Notes: generated by a model not told the origin, from the sequence alone. Shown: positions 1 through 7,644, counted from the first letter of the stretch. The stretch: DNA of 40,617 bases from Weissella confusa (GCF_004766315.1 NZ_PVSN01000070.1:1-40617), one strand, 5' to 3'. Numbers and translations: made by a program.

Positions 1-120
1 TCTCAAAAAACGCCCAATCGAAAAAAACACCCTGAAACCGTGCCAAGGTACTGGCAGTTTCAAGGTGATTTATCGTATTTTACTGATTTAGCTGTGGTTA
101 AAAATTTAGTGCATGAATAA
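1..120 (+). CDS. C-terminal end of an unidentified protein (5' end outside window)
   Basis: Frame 1 stays open for 39 codons from the window edge to TAA at 118-120. The visible residues are rich in charged and aromatic positions (a RYWQFQGDLSYFTDLAV stretch near the end). I do not recognise the family. The gene converges on rpiA with only 17 bp between the two stop codons, and a short GGGT/ACCC hairpin lies in that gap. An open frame this short could occur by chance, so the call rests on its compact fit against the neighbouring gene. Confidence 0.45.
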   Translation, partial: SQKTPNRKKHPETVPRYWQFQGDLSYFTDLAVVKNLVHE

Positions 121-137
121 TCCGGGTAAAAATAACC

Positions 138-836
138 CTAATTCTTAGCCATATCACGCTTCAATACTTGAATCTCATCCCCACCAACAATGACTTCGTC
201 GCAGACATTCAAGAACAAGCCGTGCTCAACAACACCAACTTGATTTGAGAGCCAAGTCGCAAGTTCTTCTGGGAAGGGAATCGTCTCCAAGTGCAAATCA
301 ATAATGTTATTCCCATTATCAGTCGTTAGCGGACGACCATCTTCATCCAAACGCAAAATTGGGTTCAAATTATGCTTCTTAAACAAGCGGCATAGTTGTT
401 GCTCACCGTATGACACCACTTCAACTGGCAATGGGAAGTGACCTAATTCAGCGTGTTGCTTGCTACCATCAACAATCCAGATGTTACGCTTTGAATTCTT
501 AGCAACAACCTTTTCGTATAGTAGCGCGGCACCACCACCCTTGATACCGTTCAATTGTGGATCAACCGCATCAGCACCATCAACGGTCAAATCAATGTAG
601 TCAACCGCATCAACATCAGCCAATGAAATACCCAAGCAACGGGCTTGGTGTGCGGTACGATTCGAAGTCGTCACACCGACAATATCAAGACCTTCATTGG
701 CAACACGCTCACCAAGGCGGTCAACAAAATAGCGGACAGTTGAACCAGTTCCCAGTCCAACGACCATGCCGTTTTCAACTAAACTTGCAGCGTATTCCCC
801 GGCAGCCTTCTTTTGTTGTTGAATCTTGTCTAACAT
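138..836 (-). CDS. rpiA: Ribose-5-phosphate isomerase A
   Basis: Cytosolic enzyme interconverting ribose 5-phosphate and ribulose 5-phosphate in the pentose phosphate/phosphoketolase route. The 232-residue product has the usual RpiA length and its signatures: GLGTGST at residues 27-33 (phosphate loop), DGAD at 86-89 and KGGGAA from Lys99, with Glu108 in the place of the catalytic Glu. The start at 836 is chosen because AGGAGGAGAA lies just upstream and family homology begins there; a longer in-frame extension would run into rbsK. It follows rbsK by 13 bp on the same strand, so both are likely co-transcribed: RbsK makes ribose 5-phosphate and RpiA passes it on. Identification is secure. Confidence 0.96.
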   Translation of the reverse strand: MLDKIQQQKKAAGEYAASLVENGMVVGLGTGSTVRYFVDRLGERVANEGLDIVGVTTSNRTAHQARCLGISLADVDAVDYIDLTVDGADAVDPQLNGIKGGGAALLYEKVVAKNSKRNIWIVDGSKQHAELGHFPLPVEVVSYGEQQLCRLFKKHNLNPILRLDEDGRPLTTDNGNNIIDLHLETIPFPEELATWLSNQVGVVEHGLFLNVCDEVIVGGDEIQVLKRDMAKN

Positions 837-849
837 GTCGTTCTCCTCC

Positions 850-1794
850 TTAGTCTTCATTGTGCAATGATCGAACAACTTCTGAGTGAGTTGGAATTGA
901 GCGGATTGCACCAGAACGTGAAACCGCAAGTGAAGATGCCTTACATGCATATTCAACGGCATCGGCAACATTCGTCGCATCCAACTTCAATTGTGAAACA
1001 ACCGCCCCGATAAACGTGTCACCAGCGGCAGTCGTATCAACTGCCTTTACCTTAAAGATTGGACGAGTGTGTGGGTCCTTACCATCAAGGTTGTAGTAAA
1101 CGCCATCTTCACCAAGCGTAATGATAGTTCCTTGCACTGACAATTCAGAAATCGCATCACTAACTGCCAATAGGTCCTCATACTTTGTTGACGGCTCGCG
1201 TTCCAATAGCGCGGCTGCTTCAGTCTCATTAGGAACGATGATATCCGTGCATGCTAGGATGGCTGGATCAATGTCCTTGGCATTCATAACTGGTGCTGGA
1301 TTCAAAACTGTCTTAACACCATACTTCTTAGCAAGGTAGAATCCCTTAGCAACGGCTTCTTGTGGCACCTCAAACTGTGCAACCACATAATCAGCATCCG
1401 CAATCAATGATTCAGACATCACCACATCATCAGCTGACAATTCAGCGTTAGCACCACCGTACACAAGAATTGTGTTGTGCCCGTCTTCTTCAAGCAAAAT
1501 CGTAGCTGAACCAGTTGCTGTATCCTTCTCACGCAAACCAGAAACGTTAATACCTTCATCTTCTAGTAGGGCCTTGAATTGTTGACCAGCTTCATCCTTT
1601 CCAATTGCACCGATAAAGCTAACTTCAGCACCTTGACGGGCGGCGGCAACGGCTTGGTTGGCACCCTTTCCACCAAGGTTCATGCTGCGTTCGTCAATTC
1701 GCAAGGTCTCTCCTTGGAGAGGCAAACGCTTAATGTTCTGGATGATATCCAAGTTCAAACTACCAATTACGACAACCTTGTTAATTTCTTTCAC
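850..1794 (-). CDS. rbsK: Ribokinase (PfkB family)
   Basis: Phosphorylates D-ribose with ATP to ribose 5-phosphate in the cytosol. The 314-residue protein has the PfkB-family layout: N-terminal GSLNLD (11-16), substrate-binding GGKGANQ (41-47) and the C-terminal signature DTTAAGDTF (253-261), with Asp259 as the likely catalytic base. The ribosome site is a weak AAAAGGTGA. It is first in the rbsK-rpiA operon. A promoter with LacI-type operator sequence lies directly upstream and a LacI-family gene is next door, so repression relieved by ribose is the likely control. No ribose transporter is visible in the window. Confidence 0.96.
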   Translation of the reverse strand: MKEINKVVVIGSLNLDIIQNIKRLPLQGETLRIDERSMNLGGKGANQAVAAARQGAEVSFIGAIGKDEAGQQFKALLEDEGINVSGLREKDTATGSATILLEEDGHNTILVYGGANAELSADDVVMSESLIADADYVVAQFEVPQEAVAKGFYLAKKYGVKTVLNPAPVMNAKDIDPAILACTDIIVPNETEAAALLEREPSTKYEDLLAVSDAISELSVQGTIITLGEDGVYYNLDGKDPHTRPIFKVKAVDTTAAGDTFIGAVVSQLKLDATNVADAVEYACKASSLAVSRSGAIRSIPTHSEVVRSLHNED

Positions 1795-1830
1795 CTTTTC
1801 CCTTATACGTCATTTTAAAAAAATTCATCT

Positions 1831-1856
1831 TGTAAATCGTTTTTGTAAATCGTTTT
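1831..1856. repeat. Tandem 13-bp duplication of operator half
   Basis: TTGTAAATCGTTT occurs exactly twice head to tail (1831-1843 and 1844-1856). The second copy forms the left part of the palindromic operator, so the duplication adds a second, incomplete operator next to the full one. Confidence 0.8.
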
Positions 1857-1895
1857 ACAAAGAATAATATACACCCTTTTTGTGGAATGTAAACC
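1844..1895 (-). promoter_or_regulatory. rbsK promoter with overlapping LacI-family operator
   Basis: On the minus strand a -35 TTTACA (1890-1895) and a -10 TATTAT (1865-1870) are 19-20 bp apart; the shifted -10 TATATT gives better spacing. Immediately downstream is TTGTAAATCGTTTTACAA (1844-1861), a near-perfect palindrome with the central CG typical of LacI/RbsR/CcpA operators. Its position over the transcription start suits repression, presumably by the neighbouring RbsR. That assignment is inferred. Confidence 0.75.
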
Positions 1896-1931
1896 TTTTC
1901 AACTCAGAATTTGATAAAGAAGACTAGGAAT

Positions 1932-2022
1932 GTCGGAGATTTTAGAGCTCCGACGTGACCAAGTCGCCCTTATCAGGTGCGTCTTTGGTCTTACTCCTGA
2001 CTGAAGTCAGGAGTTTTAGACC
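1932..2022. repeat. Structured intergenic element with nested inverted repeats
   Basis: Three inverted repeats lie in about 90 bp: GTCGGAG/CTCCGAC (1932-1938 and 1948-1954), GACCAA/TTGGTC (1957-1962 and 1985-1990) and a 10-bp perfect stem ACTCCTGACT/AGTCAGGAGT (1993-2002 and 2005-2014) flanked by GGTCT/AGACC. It sits between the rbsR terminator and the rbsK promoter, so neither gene needs it. Strong subterminal hairpins are seen at ends of IS200/IS605-type elements and their short derivatives. A decayed end of this kind is my best guess, but no transposase is present. Confidence 0.4.
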
Positions 2023-2069
2023 AACAGCTGCTGTGGTAATTGAATCACAAACAAATCGTTTTGGTGCGC

Positions 2070-2102
2070 AAAAAAGCCCTAGAAGCGTGGACTCCTAGGA
2101 CT
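2070..2102 (-). terminator. Intrinsic terminator of rbsR
   Basis: The minus strand reads AGTCCTAG, a 12-nt loop, then CTAGGGCT followed by a run of six T. It lies 13-45 bp past the rbsR stop. Confidence 0.85.
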
Positions 2103-2114
2103 TTTGCTTAATTG

Positions 2115-3116
2115 TTATTTAGTTGGTGCTGGTGCCGTTGATTCACGTTGAATTAGACGAACATCCAAAATTTCTTCTTGCATTGGCAATGCCGGATCTT
2201 TAAGACGTGCTAGCACCATGTCCAATGCTAATTGACCCATGCGCCAAACAGCCTGCGTCACTGTAGTTAGTGATGGCACCGTAAACTCAGCATAGTCGGT
2301 GTTGTCATAACCGATAACACTAATATCTTCTGGTACGCGCACGCCACCATTCTTTAGACCGCGCAACAAGCCAATTCCCATTTCATCATTCAAAGTAAAG
2401 GCCGCCGTGGCCCCTGATGCAGCGACTTTATTCGCAATCGCTAACCCACCATGCTTTGACAGTTTCGTCGCAATTTCAATAATTTCAACATCATCTTGTT
2501 CATCAATAATTGCTGTGAACCCTGAGATACGTTCCAACATGTTCGTTGTCATTACATCCGGGTGCAATAAAGCAATCTTTTTGTGACCAAGTTCAACTAA
2601 GTGGCGCGCAACCACTTGGCCACCAGTAAATTCATCTGTCTTAACGTGGTCTGAAATGTTACTATCGTTAATTTGATCTAGCACAACGTACGGAATGCCT
2701 TGCTTCTGCAAATAACGATCTACTTCCAAGGCATTCGGTAGCATTCGCGCAATCACCAACCCGTTTACCCCACGTTCCAACATCTTCAGCAAGCCTTGTT
2801 CAATTTCATCGTCATCAACTGAAATGAAGACCAAGTCCGCGAGATTGTGGGCATGGTTTTGCATACTTTGCATTAAGTCTGAAAAGAATGGATTACGCAA
2901 ACTTGGCACCATCACCCCAATCAATGGGTTACCGCCACCACGAAGGCTCTTGGCGCTCTGATTTGGTACGTAGCCCAATTGGCGAACTGCATCCATGACA
3001 CGTTCGATTGTTTCCTCAGGAAAGTGATCGTTTTTCTTATTAATAACTTGTGACACCGTCGTTGGTGAAACACCTGCCAACGCTGCTACGTCTTTAATTG
3101 ATGCTTTTTTTGCCAT
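2115..3116 (-). CDS. rbsR: LacI-family transcriptional repressor, probably of ribose genes
   Basis: 333-residue DNA-binding repressor. Residues 5-50 form the LacI helix-turn-helix (IKDVAALAGVSPTTVSQVIN), followed by a hinge near KSLRGG and a periplasmic-binding-protein-like effector domain with the usual NPFFSDL and HLVELGHKKIALL segments. Start 3116 follows a GAGGGGGAT ribosome site and gives the canonical MAKKASIKDVA beginning. It ends 320 bp upstream of rbsK, which carries a LacI-type operator, so it is most likely RbsR. Effector identity (ribose or a phosphate) cannot be read from sequence. Its own promoter has a perfect palindrome, pointing to autoregulation. Confidence 0.88.
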   Translation of the reverse strand: MAKKASIKDVAALAGVSPTTVSQVINKKNDHFPEETIERVMDAVRQLGYVPNQSAKSLRGGGNPLIGVMVPSLRNPFFSDLMQSMQNHAHNLADLVFISVDDDEIEQGLLKMLERGVNGLVIARMLPNALEVDRYLQKQGIPYVVLDQINDSNISDHVKTDEFTGGQVVARHLVELGHKKIALLHPDVMTTNMLERISGFTAIIDEQDDVEIIEIATKLSKHGGLAIANKVAASGATAAFTLNDEMGIGLLRGLKNGGVRVPEDISVIGYDNTDYAEFTVPSLTTVTQAVWRMGQLALDMVLARLKDPALPMQEEILDVRLIQRESTAPAPTK

Positions 3117-3171
3117 GTCTATCCCCCTCGCGATATTACCCATGTACTCTCTAATACATATCTTTACAAAC

Positions 3172-3206
3172 ATTATACCTATTTCAACTAGTAAATGCAT
3201 TTACTA
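3172..3206 (-). promoter_or_regulatory. rbsR promoter -10 and upstream palindrome
   Basis: A consensus -10 TATAAT (ATTATA at 3172-3177 on +) lies upstream of rbsR. The perfect 18-bp palindrome TAGTAAATGCATTTACTA (3189-3206) covers the expected -35 region. Its centre is GC rather than the CG usual for LacI-family sites. Autorepression by RbsR is plausible but another regulator is possible. Confidence 0.65.
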
Positions 3207-3225
3207 AATTGAAAAAAGTGGCATC

Positions 3226-3268
3226 AAAAAAGCTGAACAAATGGGAGATTCCATCTGCTCAGCTTTTT
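3226..3268. terminator. Intrinsic terminator, works on both strands
   Basis: AAAAAAGCTGA and TCAGCTTTTT are inverted arms around a 22-nt loop. On the minus strand it ends the transcript of the small gene at 3454-3609. On the plus strand no gene needs it. Confidence 0.8.
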
Positions 3269-3453
3269 CGAGTTGTTCACATACTGACTTATACAAGTCA
3301 TAAGGAGTTGTAGCGTCAACATTAGCTAACCTATCTCGTAACCATCCCGCTAGCTAATGTTGTCATATTATGCTTTTGACATCTCTACGAATGCTATCTT
3401 ACCTTATCGATTCGTCAGTTGGGTAATCTATCCTTCCTAAAGGACATTCAAGA
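3269..3453 (-). ncRNA. Strongly structured 3' region or small RNA candidate
   Basis: No protein gene is seen here. There is a perfect 12-bp inverted repeat CAACATTAGCTA/TAGCTAATGTTG (3317-3328 and 3351-3362), ACGAAT/ATTCGT (3387-3392 and 3410-3415) and GACTT/AAGTC (about 3286-3299). The tract ends in the intrinsic terminator at 3226-3268. It is either a long structured 3' UTR of the small gene upstream or an independent RNA processed from it. I see no convincing internal promoter. Confidence 0.4.
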
Positions 3454-3609
3454 TTACTTGGTTAGCAAACCGCGCAATTCAAGCTCACGGTAAAGTGAAC
3501 GCGTCTTGCTGTTTTGCAAGCGAATCATCCCCTTATCACGAGCGATAAGACGAATACCGTTCTCACGTAGTTGTTGTTTTGCCCAAGCCTTAGTACCTAC
3601 AAGTGCCAC
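3454..3609 (-). CDS. Small basic protein, 51 residues, unknown function
   Basis: GTG start at 3609 preceded by AAGAGGTGAGAGG, a good ribosome site; stop at 3454. The product is very basic (many Arg and Lys) with no Cys and no membrane segment: it opens VALVGTKAWAKQQL and ends with RELELRGLLTK. Codon use matches the neighbours and the frame is open only in this direction. I cannot name the family. A small RNA-binding or ribosome-associated role would fit the charge but is speculation. A second short frame overlaps its start (3590-3694). Confidence 0.6.
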   Translation of the reverse strand: MALVGTKAWAKQQLRENGIRLIARDKGMIRLQNSKTRSLYRELELRGLLTK

Positions 3610-3694
3610 AACCTCTCACCTCTTTTCCGATAATCTCATCGATTATGTTGGATGCATTTTTAATGGCTGTCATTAAGTGTGCACCTAACGGCAT
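3590..3694 (-). CDS. Possible 34-residue peptide overlapping the next start
   Basis: ATG at 3694, stop at 3590, overlapping the start of the 51-residue gene by 20 bp in another frame. It reads like a helix (IKNASNIIDEIIGKEVRG) followed by CGTC, a CxxC-like end. There is no good ribosome site for either in-frame Met, so translation is doubtful. If real, it would be translationally coupled to the downstream gene. Confidence 0.25.
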   Translation of the reverse strand: MPLGAHLMTAIKNASNIIDEIIGKEVRGCGTCRY

Positions 3695-3748
3695 CACGAC
3701 ATGGCAGAATTCCTTTAAAATGGCGATTTAGTTGCGCGTTACTTGGGT

Positions 3749-5107
3749 CTATTTTGTTCCTTGGTAGTTAGCTGTAATGCGCCAAACGGTCACAATCATC
3801 ACCGCCATGCCAAGGGCAAAGACGATGTATGCGTCGTGCAATCCGCTGCCCACAACTGAAACGATGGTCGTCGCCACCAAGACCCCGATAACTCCGGCGA
3901 ATTGGCGGGCCGTGCTAATCATTGCCGAACCATGGGTAATCAAATAATCAGGTAATTGATTATTCGCATACGTCGTGGCCGGTAACATCATAAAGGCATT
4001 GCCAACTTCCCCAAACGCAGCGAAAATAACTGCCAATACAGCGTTATGCAAGCCAAACGTTAGTGCCAATCCTGCATAACCAATAAAAATACTGGTCGCC
4101 CCAATTCGCATAACGACCTTTAGCCCCTTTTGATCAAGCAGCTTGCCTGAACGACGATTCATCACGGCCATCAATGCAGCCGGCGGTACCATCAACAAAC
4201 CAGACACTAATTTACTGGTGTGTAGGACATTCTGATAATACAACGGCATCAATACTGTCATAACAATCAAAGCGATATATGACGCGCCAGTCAACAGCAA
4301 TCCTAGCGTAAAACCAGCTTGCTTGAAGACCTTGAAGTCGAGCATCGGTTGTGACAGATTACCTTGGCGGTGTACAAAATACACACTCAAGACGAGGCCA
4401 ACCATCATCATTGCAATCATACTGATTGGCTGCGTGGTGTGTCCCAACGACTGAATACCAAAGAGTACCATCGCAAACCCGAATAGCCCGATTAATGATG
4501 GTACATCCAAATGCACATCTTTCTTCACGATGACGTTTTGTCCGACAAATAGATTGACCAAAAATAGCAAACCAATAACAAGTTCAAAAAATACAAAGAC
4601 ACCTTGCCAATTGAACCATTGGCTGATAATACCGGACACAATTGGCCCGGTGGCTAGAGCAGCCCCCATCACTAAACCAACCATTCCCATGCTGGCACCG
4701 CGACTCTCTTCTGGCGTAATCAACATGATGACACTTTGATAACTCGGAAACAAAAATCCAACCGCAGCACCTTCAAGCACACGCCCAAGAATCACCCAGC
4801 CAAAGCCAGTTGCGTTAATTGCGATAAACGTTCCTAGCAAAAACATCGCTTGAATACCAGCTAAGAACCACTTGAATGGTACCCGATTCAACAGCCAAGG
4901 ACTCAGTGGCATCGTCACCGTCATAACCAACATAAATCCAGTGGTCAGCCACTGGACCATTGAGATTGGCACGTTAAAATGGTTAGCCATCACTGGATAA
5001 ATCGTGGTCATAGCTGATTGGCTAATTGAGAAAGAAAAACTTGTCAGCAACAGCATCCAAACAAACAAGGTTCGTTCGCGCTTACCTAATTGTTTTGTCT
5101 CGCTCAT
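3749..5107 (-). CDS. MFS multidrug exporter (EmrB/QacA-like, DHA2 type)
   Basis: 452-residue integral membrane protein of the major facilitator superfamily, almost entirely hydrophobic segments. The N-terminal half carries family marks such as WLTTGFMLVMTVTMPLSPWL (about 55-75) and GRVLEGAAVGFLFPS, typical of drug:H+ antiporters. The start at 5107 is preferred because its ATGA overlaps the stop of the peroxidase gene, a common coupling arrangement; a GTG nine bases earlier is the alternative. Coupling to a DyP peroxidase suggests that peroxidase and exporter handle related toxic compounds, for example aromatic or haem-type molecules. The substrate cannot be told from sequence. Confidence 0.85.
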   Translation of the reverse strand: MSETKQLGKRERTLFVWMLLLTSFSFSISQSAMTTIYPVMANHFNVPISMVQWLTTGFMLVMTVTMPLSPWLLNRVPFKWFLAGIQAMFLLGTFIAINATGFGWVILGRVLEGAAVGFLFPSYQSVIMLITPEESRGASMGMVGLVMGAALATGPIVSGIISQWFNWQGVFVFFELVIGLLFLVNLFVGQNVIVKKDVHLDVPSLIGLFGFAMVLFGIQSLGHTTQPISMIAMMMVGLVLSVYFVHRQGNLSQPMLDFKVFKQAGFTLGLLLTGASYIALIVMTVLMPLYYQNVLHTSKLVSGLLMVPPAALMAVMNRRSGKLLDQKGLKVVMRIGATSIFIGYAGLALTFGLHNAVLAVIFAAFGEVGNAFMMLPATTYANNQLPDYLITHGSAMISTARQFAGVIGVLVATTIVSVVGSGLHDAYIVFALGMAVMIVTVWRITANYQGTK

Positions 5108-6057
5108 TCTGTCCACTCACCATCCGCAATGTCACCCAATAACTCACGTGATGGCACAAAGAATAATTGTCCTGACATGAGTTGTGAGAACGTCAGCAAA
5201 TAATCAGACATCTCAACCATTTGCGTCAACATTGCCTTGGTAACTGACCAGTAACGTGAATAGCCGATAAAGTACGTTCCTGTCTTGTTCAAGGCTGGTT
5301 CTGAGAACGGCACATTCATGCGAACGATTTGACGCTCCTCACCATCAATTTCTACCTTGGCACTCACATTGTGTGCGTTATGGAACTTTTCGTCGTCTTC
5401 CAATTCAAGATCATCATACTTGTGCCGGCCAATTGCCTTCTCTTGTACTTCAGTCTTTAATTGTCCCCAGAAGTCCATATCGTGCAACCACTTTTGTGAA
5501 AACGCGTATGACCCGTTCACAAATTCAGGGTCCTCGTCACCAATAACCGCGACTTCAGCGGAGTCAGCCGCACTTGGCACCTCAGTCCCGTCAATAAAGC
5601 CGATGATGGCGCGACCTTCAAAATTGCGGAAGCCCTTGGTTTCATCAATAACCGTCGTGACATCATGCAAAACGGTCATGTATTGACGCACAACCTCATA
5701 CACAATTGACATATCATTCGCACGCACGTGGATGAAAATATCTCCCTCTGTCCCAGGCATGCTATATTCAGGCCCCTTAAGTCCCTTGAACTCTTCTAGT
5801 TCAGCTGGAACTGGCTTGTTTGGGAACAAGGTTTGCCAAGCAGTATAACTAAAACCGATAGCAACCTTCAAATTCCCGTCTGCTGCACGTACATTCATTG
5901 AACGGTTAATCGCTTGTGAACGATCTGCAAATTCCGTGATGGCATCTTGCAGTTCCGCCAACGGCTTTGTGCGGTCCAATCCCAACACCACAAATTCAAC
6001 GCTTTGACCAACGTCCTTCCAAACGTCTTGTGCCTTTGTATAATCCATTTCAGCCAT
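5104..6057 (-). CDS. DyP-type haem peroxidase
   Basis: 317-residue dye-decolorizing peroxidase, close in layout to YfeX-like cytosolic enzymes. The signature GFIDG is at residues 153-157 with Asp156 as the catalytic acid. Candidate proximal haem histidines lie at His226/His229 in the FHNAHN segment, and Arg246 is a candidate distal Arg. There is no signal peptide, so it acts in the cytosol, and there is no C-terminal extension of the kind used to target encapsulins. Start 6057 follows GGGAGGG. The enzyme oxidises substrates with H2O2; lactic bacteria acquire haem from outside. It overlaps the MFS exporter gene by 4 bp. Confidence 0.92.
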   Translation of the reverse strand: MAEMDYTKAQDVWKDVGQSVEFVVLGLDRTKPLAELQDAITEFADRSQAINRSMNVRAADGNLKVAIGFSYTAWQTLFPNKPVPAELEEFKGLKGPEYSMPGTEGDIFIHVRANDMSIVYEVVRQYMTVLHDVTTVIDETKGFRNFEGRAIIGFIDGTEVPSAADSAEVAVIGDEDPEFVNGSYAFSQKWLHDMDFWGQLKTEVQEKAIGRHKYDDLELEDDEKFHNAHNVSAKVEIDGEERQIVRMNVPFSEPALNKTGTYFIGYSRYWSVTKAMLTQMVEMSDYLLTFSQLMSGQLFFVPSRELLGDIADGEWTE

Positions 6058-6107
6058 GATAAGCCCTCCCAAAAGTATAATTGGGCGGTGTCTCAGTTCT
6101 ATCAAAT

Positions 6108-6120
6108 TAGCAAGTTGCTA
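6108..6120. promoter_or_regulatory. Palindrome upstream of the peroxidase operon
   Basis: TAGCAAGTTGCTA has 6-bp perfect arms and lies 51-63 bp ahead of the DyP start, within the promoter region. Flanking bases extend it to AATTAGCAA/TTGCTAAAT with one mismatch. The shape and TTAGCAA half-site resemble MarR/SlyA-type operators. No MarR gene is in the window, so a trans-acting regulator is inferred. Confidence 0.45.
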
Positions 6121-6297
6121 AATAAGTGTCATAAAATAATCGGCCAACCATGAATTGAAAGCTTATGACAATTATTTAACCGAGGCATCCGCCACACATA
6201 CTATTATTGGCACACTTACAAGTAGTTAACACGAAATTCCTTTATAAGGGAATGGTTGCAAGCCTGGTGATGATTATTTCGGCCACCACTTGCATAC

Positions 6298-6337
6298 AAA
6301 AAAGCACTACCGTTCAAAACGAACAGTAGTGCTTTTA
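6298..6337 (-). terminator. Intrinsic terminator of the amino-acid ABC operon
   Basis: Perfect arms AGCACTAC and GTAGTGCT, extended by GTTC/GAAC with one mismatch, end in six T on the minus strand just past the last permease gene. Confidence 0.9.
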
Positions 6338-6340
6338 AGA

Positions 6341-6997
6341 TTAAGCCGCCATACGACGATCTAGAATACGACCAATCTTTGAGATGACGTAATTCAAAGC
6401 GAAGTACAAAACAGCTAGTGCAAAGAACATTGCGACAATCGCATTTGGTTCTTGTGCATAAATAATTTGTGCACGATATGTCACTTCAGGCAACATGATA
6501 ATCGTTGCCAATGACGTGTCCTTAATCAATGACACGAATTGTGACACAATCGGTGGAATCATCTTCTTGTAGGCTTGTGGCAAAATGATGTACCACAAGG
6601 CTTGCTTGAAGCTCAATCCGTTTGAAAGTGCTCCTTCAAGTTGCCCCTTTGGTACGGCTACGATACCTGAACGAATAACTTCGGCCAACATTGCTGACTC
6701 GAAAATCGTCAAAGCAAAAATCGTAGACGTCATAACACCCAAGTGAATACCAATCTTTGGCAAAGCAAAGTACGTAAAGAAGATAATCAACAAAAGTGGC
6801 AAATTACGAATCAAATCAATAATAAAACCAACAATCTTTGATAGATAAGGAATCTTCACGTAACGGATAACACCTAGGACTGAACCGATGATAAAACTCA
6901 AAATAACGGATACAACCGCTACCTCAATTGTTACCCATAGTCCCATCAGCAAGAAGCGGATGTTGATCCATGAGAAAGCTGACAAAAATTCACTCAT
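6341..6997 (-). CDS. Polar amino-acid ABC transporter permease (second subunit)
   Basis: 218-residue HisM/GlnP-type permease with about five membrane helices. The EAA loop that contacts the ATPase is present (EGALSNGLSFKQALWYIILP in the middle-to-late part). It follows the other permease with a gap of 2 bp, so the two form a heterodimeric channel. Together with the binding protein and ATPase upstream it makes a glutamate/glutamine/aspartate-type uptake system. It is the last gene of the operon, with a terminator directly after it. Confidence 0.92.
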   Translation of the reverse strand: MSEFLSAFSWINIRFLLMGLWVTIEVAVVSVILSFIIGSVLGVIRYVKIPYLSKIVGFIIDLIRNLPLLLIIFFTYFALPKIGIHLGVMTSTIFALTIFESAMLAEVIRSGIVAVPKGQLEGALSNGLSFKQALWYIILPQAYKKMIPPIVSQFVSLIKDTSLATIIMLPEVTYRAQIIYAQEPNAIVAMFFALAVLYFALNYVISKIGRILDRRMAA

Positions 6998-6999
6998 GA

Positions 7000-7644
7000 T
7001 TATCCCTCCTTACTCAACTTGGCTTCCAAGTAACGCATGTAGTAACTCATTGGCATCGTCAAAATTAGGTAGAAAATACCAACAATAATGAATGGGCCAA
7101 ATGTGTCGAACGTTTCTTGTGAAATCATGTTCGCTTGATACATTAAATCCATACCGGCAACGAAGGCCAATACTGATGAGTTCTTGATCAAGTTAATAAA
7201 TTGGTTTCCAAGTGGTGGGATAACCAACTTAAAGGCTTGTGGCAAAACCACATAACGCATACCTTGCCACCATGACAAACCGTTAGACATCGCACCTTCA
7301 AGTTGTCCCTTTGGCACAGCGTTGATACCGGCACGAACCGTTTCAGCGATAAATGCTGACGTGTATAGTGTTAGTCCCAACGTTCCGGCTGCAAAACCGC
7401 TAATCTTAACGATGTTTGCAATAACGACGTAGAAGAACATCGTGATAACCAACAATGGGATGTTTCGTACGACTTCAATATAGATACGACCGATGATGTT
7501 TGCGACCTTGTTTGGAACCACTTCAAGCAAAGCGAAAATCGTTCCCAAAACTAATGACCCAATCAAAGCGAGCACTGAAGACACAATCGTCCATCCAAAT
7601 CCACTTAAGAAGTCGCTAGCGTGTGATTGAAATAATGAAATCAT
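7000..7644 (-). CDS. Polar amino-acid ABC transporter permease (first subunit)
   Basis: 214-residue HisM/GlnP-type inner-membrane permease. It has the EAA motif EGAMSNGLSWWQGMRYVVLP, very like that of its partner, so the two genes probably arose by duplication. The start overlaps the end of the binding-protein gene by 4 bp (ATGA), indicating coupled translation. It forms the membrane channel with the product of 6341-6997. Confidence 0.92.
   Translation of the reverse strand: MISLFQSHASDFLSGFGWTIVSSVLALIGSLVLGTIFALLEVVPNKVANIIGRIYIEVVRNIPLLVITMFFYVVIANIVKISGFAAGTLGLTLYTSAFIAETVRAGINAVPKGQLEGAMSNGLSWWQGMRYVVLPQAFKLVIPPLGNQFINLIKNSSVLAFVAGMDLMYQANMISQETFDTFGPFIIVGIFYLILTMPMSYYMRYLEAKLSKEG

Noticed and set aside
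837-980. N-terminal extension of RpiA
   Set aside because: It would overlap rbsK, has no ribosome site and is unlike the family; the ATG at 836 has a perfect one.
6245-6296. TGCAAG/CTTGCA hairpin near the ABC operon terminator
   Set aside because: Weak bulged stem in an intergenic stretch with no T-run or link to a gene; probably chance.
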